From contig NZ_WWCK01000001.1 in NCBI RefSeq assembly GCF_009857435.1, positions 186,001 through 250,000 of the forward strand: a stretch of DNA of 64,000 bases, given 5' to 3'. This document shows, one piece after another, positions 28,609 through 35,876 of this stretch; the stretch's first letter is position 1, and the number at the start of each line of letters is the position of its first letter. Made by a program: the position numbers and the translations under genes. Below the pieces are notes generated by a model. That model made no database searches. It saw only the letters and a list, made by a program, of their open reading frames with translations, and was not told the origin of the DNA. This DNA is from Duganella rivi. GTDB taxonomy: Bacteria > Pseudomonadota > Gammaproteobacteria > Burkholderiales > Burkholderiaceae_D.

Positions 28609-29175
28609 CTACGCTGCTTTGAGAATGGCGTACAGAGTAGCGCGACTGATGCCGTAGTCTTCCGCCAGCTTGGCCTTGTTTGCACCGGGTACTGCCGCCT
28701 CCTTGCGCAGCTTATCTTGCGTCTCCTTGTTCAGCTTGGCACTGCGCCCCATGTGCTTACCAGCAGCGCGGGCCTTGGCTTGCCCTTCGGCCCTACGGTC
28801 GTTAATCATCGCCAGTTCAAATGCAGACACAGCGCCCAGCATGGTCAGCATCATCTTATTCACCGGGTTATCTTTGTCACCAGTGAAGGTAAGCTGTTCT
28901 TTGTGGAAGGTGATGGTCACGCCCTTCTCCGTCAACTGCTGAACCAGCGACAGCAGATCGGCAGTGTTGCGGGCCAGTCGGCTAATCTCATGCACCACTA
29001 CCGTGTCACCCTTGCGTACATGCGTCAGCATGCGCTTGAGTTCAGGGCGGTTAGTGTCGCTGCCGCTGCACTTGTCGGTGAACGTTTCATCCAGTTCGAT
29101 GCCGTCCAACTGACGCACGGTGTTCTGGCCTACCGAGCTAACCCGTACATAACCAACTGTCTGACCCTTGCTCAT
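28609..29175 (-). CDS. Serine resolvase/invertase
   Basis: 188 residues from ATG 29175 (an upstream ATG at 29187 adds four). The catalytic domain shows GYVRVSSVGQN with nucleophile Ser13, DKCSGSDTNRPELKRML, and HEISRLARN. A C-terminal HTH (KAKLAEDYGISRATLYAILKA) completes the Tn3-resolvase size class. It may resolve island dimers or act at a site near its promoter. There is no transposase next to it. Confidence 0.9.
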   Translation of the reverse strand: MSKGQTVGYVRVSSVGQNTVRQLDGIELDETFTDKCSGSDTNRPELKRMLTHVRKGDTVVVHEISRLARNTADLLSLVQQLTEKGVTITFHKEQLTFTGDKDNPVNKMMLTMLGAVSAFELAMINDRRAEGQAKARAAGKHMGRSAKLNKETQDKLRKEAAVPGANKAKLAEDYGISRATLYAILKAA

Positions 29176-29398
29176 ATTGCGCCCCATGTGTGAATGTGTA
29201 CGGAAAGTATAGAGGACTTTACGGAATGTGTAAAGAAACTCTGAACAGCATACTTCTTGGACACGATGTTATGCGGGTTTGCGGGGAGGCAGCACTGGTG
29301 AGTGGAAAGTATGCCTTGTTGGACAGTCCAGAAACGACAAAGGCCGAACCACAACCCGGTGATGGGTCATGATCCGGCCTACGGTGGTAGATGCTGGT

Positions 29399-29899
29399 TC
29401 AGTGCAGATACACTTGAGGGACTTGAAGCGAACGTTGCAGAACCTTGCTGACGGTATCACCGCGCCACGCTCCCTTGTTCGCTGTTGGCACGCCAAGCTG
29501 GTTGAGGTTGTCAGCGATGGCTGTGTACGTCATGCCTGTACCGCGCAGCAATCGAATCGGGCCAGCAATACGTGACGCGAACCCGTCAGCCTTCGCCTTG
29601 ACGGCTGCTGCACCCTTCCGGCCAGCCTCTTTCAAGTTCACCCGGTTGCCCAGCACAATGCCTCGTTCCTGAGCATTAGCCAGCCCGATCTTCGTCAGGT
29701 TAGAGTGACTAGCGCGTTCGTGGATGCCGTGCAGCATGTGGTGATGGGCCTTGCAGACGGTCAGCAGGTTGAACCCGTCATTGGTTCCACCCAGCAGCAC
29801 CGGCATGATGTGATGCTGATGCAGGTTGGTTGTGGCCTCGCAGTAGTTGCACTTCTTTGCACGCTTCTTGCCGAGCGCTGGTGATGTTGATGCTGTCAT
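29399..29899 (-). CDS. HNH endonuclease with recombinase-like C-terminal HTH
   Basis: 166 residues. The HNH fold has two zinc pairs (C17xxC20 and C49, H52) and the core HQHHIMPVLLGGTNDGFNLLTVC, where H29-H30 and N44 are the likely active-site residues. The C-terminal segment GMTYTAIADNLNQLGVPTANKGAWRG resembles the helix-turn-helix of large serine recombinases. It is the last gene of a chain of coupled small genes, its ATG sharing one base with the stop codon before it (TAATG). Confidence 0.85.
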   Translation of the reverse strand: MTASTSPALGKKRAKKCNYCEATTNLHQHHIMPVLLGGTNDGFNLLTVCKAHHHMLHGIHERASHSNLTKIGLANAQERGIVLGNRVNLKEAGRKGAAAVKAKADGFASRIAGPIRLLRGTGMTYTAIADNLNQLGVPTANKGAWRGDTVSKVLQRSLQVPQVYLH

Positions 29900-30117
29900 T
29901 ACTTCTGTCCTCCTTGTACGCTGCTTGCCAGCGCGATTAAACTTTCAATTACTTGGCTACCTGTACGGCCCGATGCTGCACCAAGGCGCTTGAGCGCAGC
30001 CCACGATGCCGGTGGAAGCAGGATCATCCCTCGTTCAAGCAAACCGTTACTGCCGTAGATCAAGCGCTGGCGCACTGGCCCGTCATTAGTGCGGAATGAG
30101 GTGTACTTATCGAACAT
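29899..30117 (-). CDS. Small island protein, unrecognised
   Basis: 72 residues from ATG 30117 (GGGAGCAGCCC before it). The sequence LLPPASWAALKRLGAASGRTGSQVIESLIALA resembles a ribbon-helix-helix/plasmid-copy-type DNA-binding helix pair, but this is weak. Its start overlaps the previous gene, and its stop overlaps the HNH gene. Confidence 0.65.
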   Translation of the reverse strand: MFDKYTSFRTNDGPVRQRLIYGSNGLLERGMILLPPASWAALKRLGAASGRTGSQVIESLIALASSVQGGQK

Positions 30118-30349
30118 GGGCTGCTCCCTTCGGGGCATACTTGGTCAGGTGCTTGCCGACGAAGGCATTGAAGCTGGCCTTCTCCTGTTCTGCCTTGGTC
30201 AGCGCTGGTGCTGGCTTGTCGGCCACTGGTGCGCTGAACATGCCCTTCGTGCTGGCGAGTGTCTTGTCAGCCTTTGCAATGGCGCGGTGCGCTTTCGCTG
30301 TCTGGGCGTTGGATTCGGCAATCAGCCGACGTGTAATCGCGTTCTTCAT
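30107..30349 (-). CDS. Small island protein, unrecognised
   Basis: 80 residues, basic and Ala/Lys-rich (AKAHRAIAKADKTLASTKGMF), probably helical. Its ATG overlaps the upstream stop (ATGA), and its end overlaps the next start by 11 bp. Confidence 0.6.
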   Translation of the reverse strand: MKNAITRRLIAESNAQTAKAHRAIAKADKTLASTKGMFSAPVADKPAPALTKAEQEKASFNAFVGKHLTKYAPKGAAHVR

Positions 30350-30621
30350 TTTGATTCCTTCACTTTGATATTCCGCTTGTCAGCCTCGATGACCAAGGAT
30401 TCAAGCAACTTGCTGGTACTGATGTTGTTGGCTTTGCAGAGTCGCCAAGCTGCCTTCCATGCGTCTTCTGACAGGAACACGGTACGGCGCTCAAGGCGCT
30501 TACCGCATGCGAGAGTTGCGATGGCCCGGTGAACACCGGGAATCTGGTCATACGGTTCTTGGACGACCGCTGCTGCTAGTGTCGTGGACGGGCTAACAGG
30601 CCCGAACAGTGCTGCTTTCAT
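30346..30621 (-). CDS. Small island protein, possible DNA-binding
   Basis: 91 residues from ATG 30621, preceded by AAAGGAAACCAA. The part RRTVFLSEDAWKAAWRLCKANNISTSKLLESLVIE reads like a CopG/ribbon-helix-helix domain (strand, then two helices with xxISxSKLLxxL), so a role in repression or copy control is possible. Coupled both sides by ATGA overlaps. Confidence 0.65.
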   Translation of the reverse strand: MKAALFGPVSPSTTLAAAVVQEPYDQIPGVHRAIATLACGKRLERRTVFLSEDAWKAAWRLCKANNISTSKLLESLVIEADKRNIKVKESK

Positions 30622-30803
30622 TTGGTTTCCTTTGATGCTTGTGGCTGCATAGCGCAGCCTTGTTGATAGACTTCCTGAATCACCTTCCACGCCTTCTCTG
30701 GCATGTTTGCAAAGCGACGTTCGAGCGTCAGTTCAGGTGCGTAAGTTGCGCGGGCTAGCACAGGGCCAGGACTCCGCGAAGGCGCTGATTTAGTTGCTGT
30801 CAT
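30618..30803 (-). CDS. Small island protein, unrecognised
   Basis: 61 residues from ATG 30803 (AGAAGGAAAAGCA before it). No recognised domain; a basic, Pro/Ser-rich N-terminus and a helical middle (LERRFANMPEKAWKVIQEVY). Coupled to the next gene by ATGA. Confidence 0.6.
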   Translation of the reverse strand: MTATKSAPSRSPGPVLARATYAPELTLERRFANMPEKAWKVIQEVYQQGCAMQPQASKETK

Positions 30804-30943
30804 TGCTTTTCCTTCTTGTTTTGACCTACCACGGACGAACGGGGTCAACCGGGTTGACGGGAACGACAGTGGCAGGTGGAGAGTTGAAACGATGTGGCCT
30901 GTTCAGGCCGGGATACGCACCGGGAAGGTGGTAGAGGACTTGC

Positions 30944-31372
30944 TTACAGCTTGGCTGCTTGGTCTTTCAGACGGCGCAGAGCGTTGGTCTGGTCTGCGAT
31001 CTGGGCGTCAAGCTTGGCTTTCGCTTCGGCACGCTGCATGTCGGCCATCATCTTGCGGGCCGCTGCTTCGACTTCACGCTGGCGGTCAATCTCTTGCAGT
31101 TCCAGTGCGTGACCGGTGGTCTTGTTAGCCCGGTCAATCGTTTCTTGATCTGGACTACCGAGTACCAGCGTTACGGCAATCTGTCCGTTGGTTGAGAAGA
31201 ACTGCGGGCTGATATCTGGCGAGCAGATATAGCCGTTCCGCATGTGAACTGCTGCCTCTGCCAGCACAGTGCCGGGATAGTCATGCAGGTTGATGGCGTA
31301 GGGCTTCGTGTTCGGAGTCGTTGCTGGCGCTACTGCTGGTGCTTCTACTGCTGGTGCTGCTGTCTTAGTCAT
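30944..31372 (-). CDS. Unrecognised island protein with C-terminal coiled coil
   Basis: 142 residues. Pro/Ala/Thr-rich N-terminus, a central beta-like segment (INLHDYPGTVLAEAAVHMRNGY, with CSPDISPQFF), and a helical C-terminus (EIDRQREVEAAARKMMADMQRAEAKAK) likely to form a coiled coil. AAAGGAATCAGACC precedes the ATG, which overlaps the previous gene by 8 bp. Confidence 0.65.
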   Translation of the reverse strand: MTKTAAPAVEAPAVAPATTPNTKPYAINLHDYPGTVLAEAAVHMRNGYICSPDISPQFFSTNGQIAVTLVLGSPDQETIDRANKTTGHALELQEIDRQREVEAAARKMMADMQRAEAKAKLDAQIADQTNALRRLKDQAAKL

Positions 31373-31604
31373 GGTCTGATTCCTTTGTTGGCTTGTTTAA
31401 AGTGTTACGGATGTAGTCTGAAACTCGGTGGCGGTTCCACTCCAACCCGCTGGCGGTCTGGAAGCCCGCTTTGGTCAGGTGGTTGGCGATGATGCGTAGC
31501 GAGGCTACCGGGCGTAGCGTGCTGATGATGCGATTAACGGCGGTGTAGTAGTCGTCATTGTTCAGGCGACCGCCGAAGCTTGGTGCTGCTTGAAATGCGG
31601 GCAT
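31365..31604 (-). CDS. Small protein with recombinase-type winged helix
   Basis: 79 residues. VASLRIIANHLTKAGFQTASG, with LEWNRHRVSDYIRN, matches the HTH of serine recombinases (LNxxGxxTxxGxxW...V). It is the first gene of the leftward operon, with AAGGAGCC before the ATG and a consensus promoter 105 bp upstream. It may regulate the operon. Confidence 0.7.
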   Translation of the reverse strand: MPAFQAAPSFGGRLNNDDYYTAVNRIISTLRPVASLRIIANHLTKAGFQTASGLEWNRHRVSDYIRNTLNKPTKESDHD

Positions 31605-31708
31605 GGGTGTGGCTCCTTACTGATAGGATTGATCGGATGTTGGATGGGGAAACTGGTGCTGCTAGGAGAGATTCGGACAGGTGCGTACTTCTTCTTACTT
31701 ATACCGCT

Positions 31709-31737
31709 ATTTTATAGCATGCGACCTAGTTTGTCAA
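31709..31737 (-). promoter_or_regulatory. Strong sigma70 promoter for the small-gene operon
   Basis: On the minus strand TTGACA (31737-31732), 17 bases, TAAAAT (31714-31709). It is a near-consensus promoter directed into the genes at 31604-29399. Confidence 0.85.
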
Positions 31738-32077
31738 ATAAGCCCACAGTTTCCACCAACTGTCAAGTGCCGGTTGAATACTTCATCAATACCCCTACTG
31801 TGAAACGGGTTACTTTGACTAGGCTCCCACCGGGAATCGTGCAGGGTAAGTGCAGAAAATCATGCTTTCGCTAAAGGGGTAAGTCAGCTACGTACCCATG
31901 CTTGGCATTTTCCTCGTACCGATGAAAACGCGATTTTGCTTAACTAAACTGTGCAGGAAGGCGAAATACGAAACCGGGCAGACAGGCAGATTACGAAGCT
32001 GGGCAGCAGGAAGAATGCAGAGCTATGCAGGAGACTAGGCAGAAGTCAAGAAGTATAGCTATGTAGTATAGCCTTAA

Positions 32078-32106
32078 TTGACAAAGTGTTGCTTTGATGC
32101 TACAAT
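32078..32106 (+). promoter_or_regulatory. Strong sigma70 promoter without a following gene
   Basis: TTGACA (32078-32083), exactly 17 bases, TACAAT (32101-32106). It reads rightward into an AT-rich stretch with no open reading frame, towards the 3' end of a leftward gene. Confidence 0.85.
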
Positions 32107-32112
32107 AACCCC

Positions 32113-32352
32113 GAACGAGCGGAGCGAGTGAGGATATGTAGTATTACCTAAGCTATATACTAGGTAGTACACTATGTATTCTTATATTAAGAAGAAGATA
32201 GTTGAGTAGTTGGTAGTTTATTAAGTTTAACACCTAAGCAATACTACTTAATCTATATTGCCTAAGCTAGCCGGTCAGGCTCTACCACCGTCCCGGCGAT
32301 GCTCGGTCAAGGCCAACTACCGACCACTCCCGACCCCGCCCACCTTCTCACC
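32113..32352 (+). ncRNA. Candidate small/antisense RNA
   Basis: Inferred only from the consensus promoter just upstream, the absence of any reading frame (the one ATG, near 32136, is followed at once by TAG) and predicted hairpins. Transcription would run to or past 32352, antisense to the Rha-like gene. The 3' end is unknown; there is no clear terminator. Confidence 0.35.
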
Positions 32353-32856
32353 CTACCCTGCAAAACACTCCAAGGTCATTAGAGGCCCGTAGAGCGATTT
32401 AAATAGGTCGATGGCTACCAGCATACCAACCGAGTAATAATCGCCGCTTGGAGGTGCCTTAAAATCGATTCTAGCCACATCCTCGATTGCCACGGACAGC
32501 ACTATAGACCATTTCCGGGAGAATTCAAGGTGAACACCTCCCTGCCCTGCCAAGCGCCAAGCGTCGTAAATCTTAGCTTGCAGTTCGTAGCTGTAGGACA
32601 TAGCCATCAGCATAGCTTCGCGTTCTGGGAAGTTGTAGATATTCCGCACCTGTGTACCGCCAGCCCCATTCTTGTAGGTAGTAGTTCCAATAAATTTTGG
32701 AGCTACGTTTTGGCCTAGCACCTTCGGCACTTTGGTGATGAAGCTGTCGTGTCGCAGCACAGCAGCACCGGGCATACGAGTTGCGTTGATGTAGTCAACC
32801 ATTTGCAGCGAAGACATGGTAGGCACACCGTTGATTTCGGTCAGGGTCATGCCCAT
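32353..32856 (-). CDS. Rha-like phage regulatory protein, short paralog
   Basis: 167 residues. The core TMSSLQMVDYINATRMPGAAVLRHDSF with Y-N-F-P-x-R-E-A and AMSYSYELQAKIYDAW follows the phage Rha/pRha layout (TMSS..I...t.k.H..Vlrdi ... Y.l....l.l.....y.....v...w). Such proteins interfere with phage growth or regulate it. It shares one base with the end of the longer paralog upstream. Confidence 0.7.
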   Translation of the reverse strand: MGMTLTEINGVPTMSSLQMVDYINATRMPGAAVLRHDSFITKVPKVLGQNVAPKFIGTTTYKNGAGGTQVRNIYNFPEREAMLMAMSYSYELQAKIYDAWRLAGQGGVHLEFSRKWSIVLSVAIEDVARIDFKAPPSGDYYSVGMLVAIDLFKSLYGPLMTLECFAG

Positions 32857-33515
32857 TACTTCGCCTTCGGCTTCGCTACTTCCAGTTCAGCTTCCGTAGC
32901 TGACAGTTCCAGTTTCAGCACGTTTGCTTGCTTACGCTCGGCAATCCATGCCTCCGCTGCTGCGACAGGATCATCGAAGTTCGGCAGTAGCGCTACCGGA
33001 GCTTCCTGCTTACTTACCTTGGCTTCCGCTTCGTCCCATGCGTCCAGAACGGCAGCTTGCAGATCGTAGCTGTAGGACATAGCCATGCGGATAGCTTCCT
33101 TACGTGGGAAGTTGTAGATGGCTTGGTCACGCAAACCACCCGTACCGGAGGCATATTTTTTGGTTCCTAAAAACTTAGGAGCCATAATATCGCCAAGTAC
33201 CGTAGGCACTTTTGCCATAAAGTTATCATGGCGCAGGATTGCTGAACCCGGCTTGCGAATGTGGTTGATGAAGTCCACGATATCCAGCGACGACATGGTT
33301 TTGGTGCCGTCCTCGTTAGTTACGATTCGCAGTGCAGGGATGTTCTCTGCTGCTACGCTCACAACAGCGCTAGGAGCGCGTCCAGCGGTGCGGGAGTTCT
33401 GTACGGTGGCTACGGTGCCGGTCGAACCTTCTGGAACGAACTGGGTAGGCTGCGGCACGTTACTGATTGGCGCTGCACCTCCCAGCACTTCCGGCATCGC
33501 CAGCAGATCGCTCAC
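32856..33515 (-). CDS. Rha-like phage regulatory protein, long paralog
   Basis: 219 residues from GTG 33515 (an ATG at 33497 is an alternative). A Pro-rich N-terminus of about 70 residues precedes the Rha-like part TMSSLDIVDFINHIRKPGSAILRHDNF, AIYNFPRKEA and MAMSYSYDLQAAVLDAWDE. A Lys/Glu-rich C-terminus (about 165-219) could be a coiled coil. Tandem duplicate of the gene after it. Confidence 0.7.
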   Translation of the reverse strand: MSDLLAMPEVLGGAAPISNVPQPTQFVPEGSTGTVATVQNSRTAGRAPSAVVSVAAENIPALRIVTNEDGTKTMSSLDIVDFINHIRKPGSAILRHDNFMAKVPTVLGDIMAPKFLGTKKYASGTGGLRDQAIYNFPRKEAIRMAMSYSYDLQAAVLDAWDEAEAKVSKQEAPVALLPNFDDPVAAAEAWIAERKQANVLKLELSATEAELEVAKPKAK

Positions 33516-33699
33516 CAGTGCTTAAACTTTCAGCAGCCAATTTTTCGGCCACTGGTTTTGATGCCGACGCCCGAAGGCCAGGAGTGGCGCTACTTCCGCC
33601 CAGTTTGACCCATTATCAAGGCTCAAAAGTTGTCCACAGACGTTTGGGTTTTACACAGTAACCCCATGAAATTAAAGACTTTTTTCTTCAAAAAGATGC

Positions 33700-33729
33700 T
33701 TGCAATTGACGGAAACGGTCGGCTATGAT
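33700..33729 (+). promoter_or_regulatory. Probable promoter of the AlpA gene
   Basis: TTGCAA (33700-33705), 18 bases, TATGAT (33724-33729), 69 bp before the AlpA start codon. Confidence 0.55.
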
Positions 33730-33798
33730 GCTGACCGATGCGCAATCACGCCCATCAACTCTACAGGAGCCGACAAACACGTAATACAAGGAGGTACA

Positions 33799-34011
33799 AT
33801 GCAGCAGCAATTCCACGAACACCCACACATCCAACTGCTCACTGACAAGCAGGTTGCCGGGATACTGGGTATCAGCAAGTCCGGGGTCTGGGCGAAAGTC
33901 AAAGACGAAATAGGCTTCCCGCAGCCGTTCAAACTCTCTGCCAACGCAACACGCTGGAAGCTATCAGCGGTTGAAGCCTTCATAAACCTGAAAGCTGGCA
34001 CGATCCACTAA
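33799..34011 (+). CDS. AlpA-family excisionase/activator
   Basis: 70 residues. The MerR-like winged HTH reads LLTDKQVAGILGISKSGVWAKVKDEIGFPQPFKLSANATRWKLSAVEAFI, the typical AlpA form. Such proteins activate integrase or serve as a recombination directionality factor in P4-type elements. The ATG at 33799 is fixed by a perfect AAGGAGG; the open frame upstream of it is not coding. It converges on the integrase gene. Confidence 0.9.
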   Translation: MQQQFHEHPHIQLLTDKQVAGILGISKSGVWAKVKDEIGFPQPFKLSANATRWKLSAVEAFINLKAGTIH

Positions 34012-34018
34012 AAGAGAA

Positions 34019-34046
34019 AAGCCGCTACGTTCGCACGCAGCGGCCT
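34019..34046 (-). terminator. Terminator after the integrase gene
   Basis: Read leftward, GCCGCTGCG and CGTAGCGGC form a stem (one mismatch) followed by TTTTCTCTTTT. It can also stop AlpA transcription. Confidence 0.75.
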
Positions 34047-34054
34047 TAATGCGT

Positions 34055-35326
34055 TTACGCAGCCTCAGCGATAGGCGGAGGTTGCAGCGGAATCACCTTG
34101 CCGCCCCGCTGCGCAGCAGCCAGTTGTTCGCCCCACCACTTGTACAAAGCAATGCGCTGCTCAAAGCGCTCGCCACGGTCATAGGCACGCACCACCTCGT
34201 TATCATGGGCATGATCCAGCGCCAGTTCCACCACGTCGCGCTCGAAGCCGTTATCACGAGCCAGCGTCGTGAACGCACTGCGCCAGCCGTGCGGAGTGTG
34301 CTTCTTCGCCAGCTTCAACGTTACCCGGTAAGCCTTCTCGACGGACTCGCAGGTAATGTGCTTGCCACCAGCGGGCGACGGGAACAGGAAGCCACGACCA
34401 CCGATCAGATTCCGCCAGTTACGCAACTCCACTGCTATCTCGGCACACAGAGGGATGCGGTGATCCATTTCACGATCCTTGACCTTCATCTTGTCGCGTG
34501 GAATCGTCCATACAGGCTGTTCGCTATCCAGATCAAACTCCTTCCACTCTGCCTCAATGATGTTCCCGATACGGGCAGCAGTGAAGGCGCAGAGTCGGTG
34601 CGCCATGCGCACAGAACCGGACAAGTGAGCAATCTCAGCACGGCGCAGCAGGTCGCCAAGAGAGGCATAGTCCAACAGCGCTGGCATCCGTCCACCATCC
34701 TTCTTGCGCGGCAGTACCTCGCGTGCCGGTGCTGCCGGGTTGTGTAGGAGATGCCCCTTCGCTTGGGCGTAACGAAATACCCCGTTCAGGTGTTGAAGGA
34801 TGCGGGACGCGGTTTCCAGCACATCGCGCTTGTTGATAGCCAGCACGGTCGTGGCGACCATCGCGGGCGTGATACCCCCAACTGGAAGCTTGCCCAGCGC
34901 CGGGTACACGTCACGCTCGAACGCACGCTGCGACTTCTCGAAGTGAGTCTTGCCCCACTCCTTCTTCTTCATTGCAAACCATTCAGCAGCCACCACCTCG
35001 AACGTATTGTCAGAACTGGCAGCGCTCGCAGCACGATTCAACCGGCGACTGATTACCGGGTCACGGCCTTCCAGCAGCAAGCTCTTTACCTCAGTAAGCT
35101 CAATGCGGGCCGCTGCCAGCGTAACCAGCGGATAGGTGCCAATCGAGTACAGTCGTTCCTTGCCGTCGAAGCGGTACTTGATACGCCACGTTGCCCCACC
35201 TGCCGGTGTAATGAACAGGTGCAGCCCACCACCGTCTGCCAGCTTCTTGCCGCTCTCAGCCTTGGCTACGAACGCCCTAATTGCCTTATCCGTAAGCTTC
35301 GATACCCCGATACCCCCAGCCATCAT
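34055..35326 (-). CDS. int: Tyrosine integrase, P4/DUF4102 type
   Basis: 423 residues. The N-terminal DUF4102 arm-binding domain (LTDKAIRAFVAK...DGGGLHLFITPAGGATWRIKYRFDGKE) precedes a core-binding domain (about 110-205) and the catalytic domain with R252 (AARIGN), H346/R349 (HGWRSAF), H372 and nucleophile Tyr382 (VRAYDRG). It catalyses site-specific integration at an RNA-gene 3' end. ATG at 35326 follows AAAGGAAA. Adjacent to the right attachment-site copy; catalytic residues are intact, so it may be functional. Confidence 0.95.
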   Translation of the reverse strand: MMAGGIGVSKLTDKAIRAFVAKAESGKKLADGGGLHLFITPAGGATWRIKYRFDGKERLYSIGTYPLVTLAAARIELTEVKSLLLEGRDPVISRRLNRAASAASSDNTFEVVAAEWFAMKKKEWGKTHFEKSQRAFERDVYPALGKLPVGGITPAMVATTVLAINKRDVLETASRILQHLNGVFRYAQAKGHLLHNPAAPAREVLPRKKDGGRMPALLDYASLGDLLRRAEIAHLSGSVRMAHRLCAFTAARIGNIIEAEWKEFDLDSEQPVWTIPRDKMKVKDREMDHRIPLCAEIAVELRNWRNLIGGRGFLFPSPAGGKHITCESVEKAYRVTLKLAKKHTPHGWRSAFTTLARDNGFERDVVELALDHAHDNEVVRAYDRGERFEQRIALYKWWGEQLAAAQRGGKVIPLQPPPIAEAA

Positions 35327-35431
35327 TTTCCTTTCAGTTCGTTTTCACGGAACGCCCCCGTTAATACCCCCAGTATGACTGGATGGGGTTGGACTTGGCA
35401 AGGTGGGGTTAGAGGCTAAGTAACTGTAAAC

Positions 35432-35463
35432 ACAAAAGAAAACGCCGTCACTTGGACGGCGTT
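35432..35463 (-). terminator. Terminator downstream of the attachment-site RNA end
   Basis: Read leftward, AACGCCGTC and GACGGCGTT form a 9-bp stem followed by TTCTTTTGTG. It stands just past the tRNA/tmRNA-like 3' end, as the terminator of the RNA gene carried by the element would. Confidence 0.75.
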
Positions 35464-35484
35464 GGATGCTACTAGAGTATTTTG

Positions 35485-35512
35485 TGGTGGAGTCGGCGGG
35501 AATCGAACCCGC
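35485..35512 (-). other. Right attachment-site copy: tRNA/tmRNA 3'-end-like fragment
   Basis: On the minus strand this 28-bp stretch reads as a complete T-arm (GCGGG-TTCGATT-CCCGC), acceptor strand CGACTCC and ACCA. No matching 5' acceptor (GGAGTCG or GGGGTCG) or cloverleaf lies within 100 bp upstream on that strand, so it is a displaced 3' end, not a whole gene. The form resembles the 3' end of betaproteobacterial tmRNA (ssrA). The intact gene would be beyond the right edge of the window. Confidence 0.7.
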
Positions 35513-35607
35513 AGTAAATGAGAAGCCATGCGGGCTACACGGCGATGGCTGGCATAAAGTTGCCATTTATCTGGAAATCCCATTGTGAGGCTTGCCACTG
35601 TTGAAGT

Positions 35608-35638
35608 AAAAAGGGACCGGTTTCCCGGCCCCCTTTTT
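35608..35638 (-). terminator. Terminator after the small Gly/Pro-rich gene
   Basis: Read leftward, AGGGGGCCGGG-AAA-CCGGTCCC followed by TTTTTA; the other strand also has a T-tract. Confidence 0.75.
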
Positions 35639-35647
35639 CAATCTAGC

Positions 35648-35839
35648 TTATCGCTTACTGTTGGGTGTAATGTTGGTAGGTACCCAAACACCACCCGGCT
35701 TCGAGGTGGGGGGGGCGCGATGATTGTCAGGAATGGTGGCATAGTTGCTAGTCGAGCCGCCGCGCGGACCCTGCTCGCGATAAATACCACCTCGATTACC
35801 TGGCGTCTGACCAGGCTTGATACCATTCGAATTTGCCAT
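35648..35839 (-). CDS. Small Gly/Pro-rich protein, YjzC-like
   Basis: 63 residues, polar, no membrane segment (NGIKPGQTPGNRGGIYREQG, then VWVPTNITPNSKR). The layout KPGQxxxNxGxYxExGPxG is reminiscent of the small YjzC-type family, but I cannot name a function. ATG 35839 follows GGAGGCCTAC. A terminator follows at once and a palindromic region precedes it, so it is a single-gene unit at the prophage left end. Confidence 0.65.
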   Translation of the reverse strand: MANSNGIKPGQTPGNRGGIYREQGPRGGSTSNYATIPDNHRAPPTSKPGGVWVPTNITPNSKR

Positions 35840-35876
35840 GTAGGCCTCCGATTCCGTTACAAGTAAATTGTTGTAG

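Larger units (their letters stand above)
31605..32352. other. AT-rich non-coding region with repeated CCTAAGC motifs
   Basis: No convincing gene in 748 bp. The right part (32100-32275) is very AT-rich. CCTAAGC occurs three times (32148, 32233, 32261), and a stem with AGTA-ACCT/AGGT-TACT arms lies near 32140-32175. This may be a replication/partition site of the original element or a regulatory RNA region. Confidence 0.6.
25889..35512. mobile_element. Integrated island with P4-type integrase
   Basis: The element is bounded by related sequences at 25889-25912 and 35485-35512 that look like the 3' end of a tRNA or tmRNA on the minus strand. The tyrosine integrase (34055-35326) lies just inside the right copy and is read away from it, as is usual for islands at RNA-gene 3' ends. 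Near both ends the element TACCCCCAG or close variants recur (25980-26000 and 35300-35360), plausible integrase arm sites. It encodes AlpA, a resolvase, Rha-like proteins and small genes but no replication or structural genes, so it resembles a satellite or degenerate plasmid-like island. Confidence 0.75.

Noticed and set aside
28609..29175. Resolvase as a sign of a Tn3-family transposon
   Set aside because: No Tn3 transposase or 38-bp terminal repeats nearby; it is an isolated resolvase of the island.
29477..29510. HNH C-terminus as part of a broken large serine recombinase
   Set aside because: The gene is open, coupled and has an intact HNH domain; no recombinase catalytic part in any frame nearby.
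31590..31874. A 94-codon plus-strand frame opposite the operon promoter
   Set aside because: It covers the strong leftward promoter, lacks a ribosome binding site and has an irregular composition.
35485..35570. A complete tRNA gene on the minus strand
   Set aside because: T-arm and CCA end are present, but no matching 5' acceptor strand, D-arm or anticodon arm can be built; treated as an attachment-site fragment.
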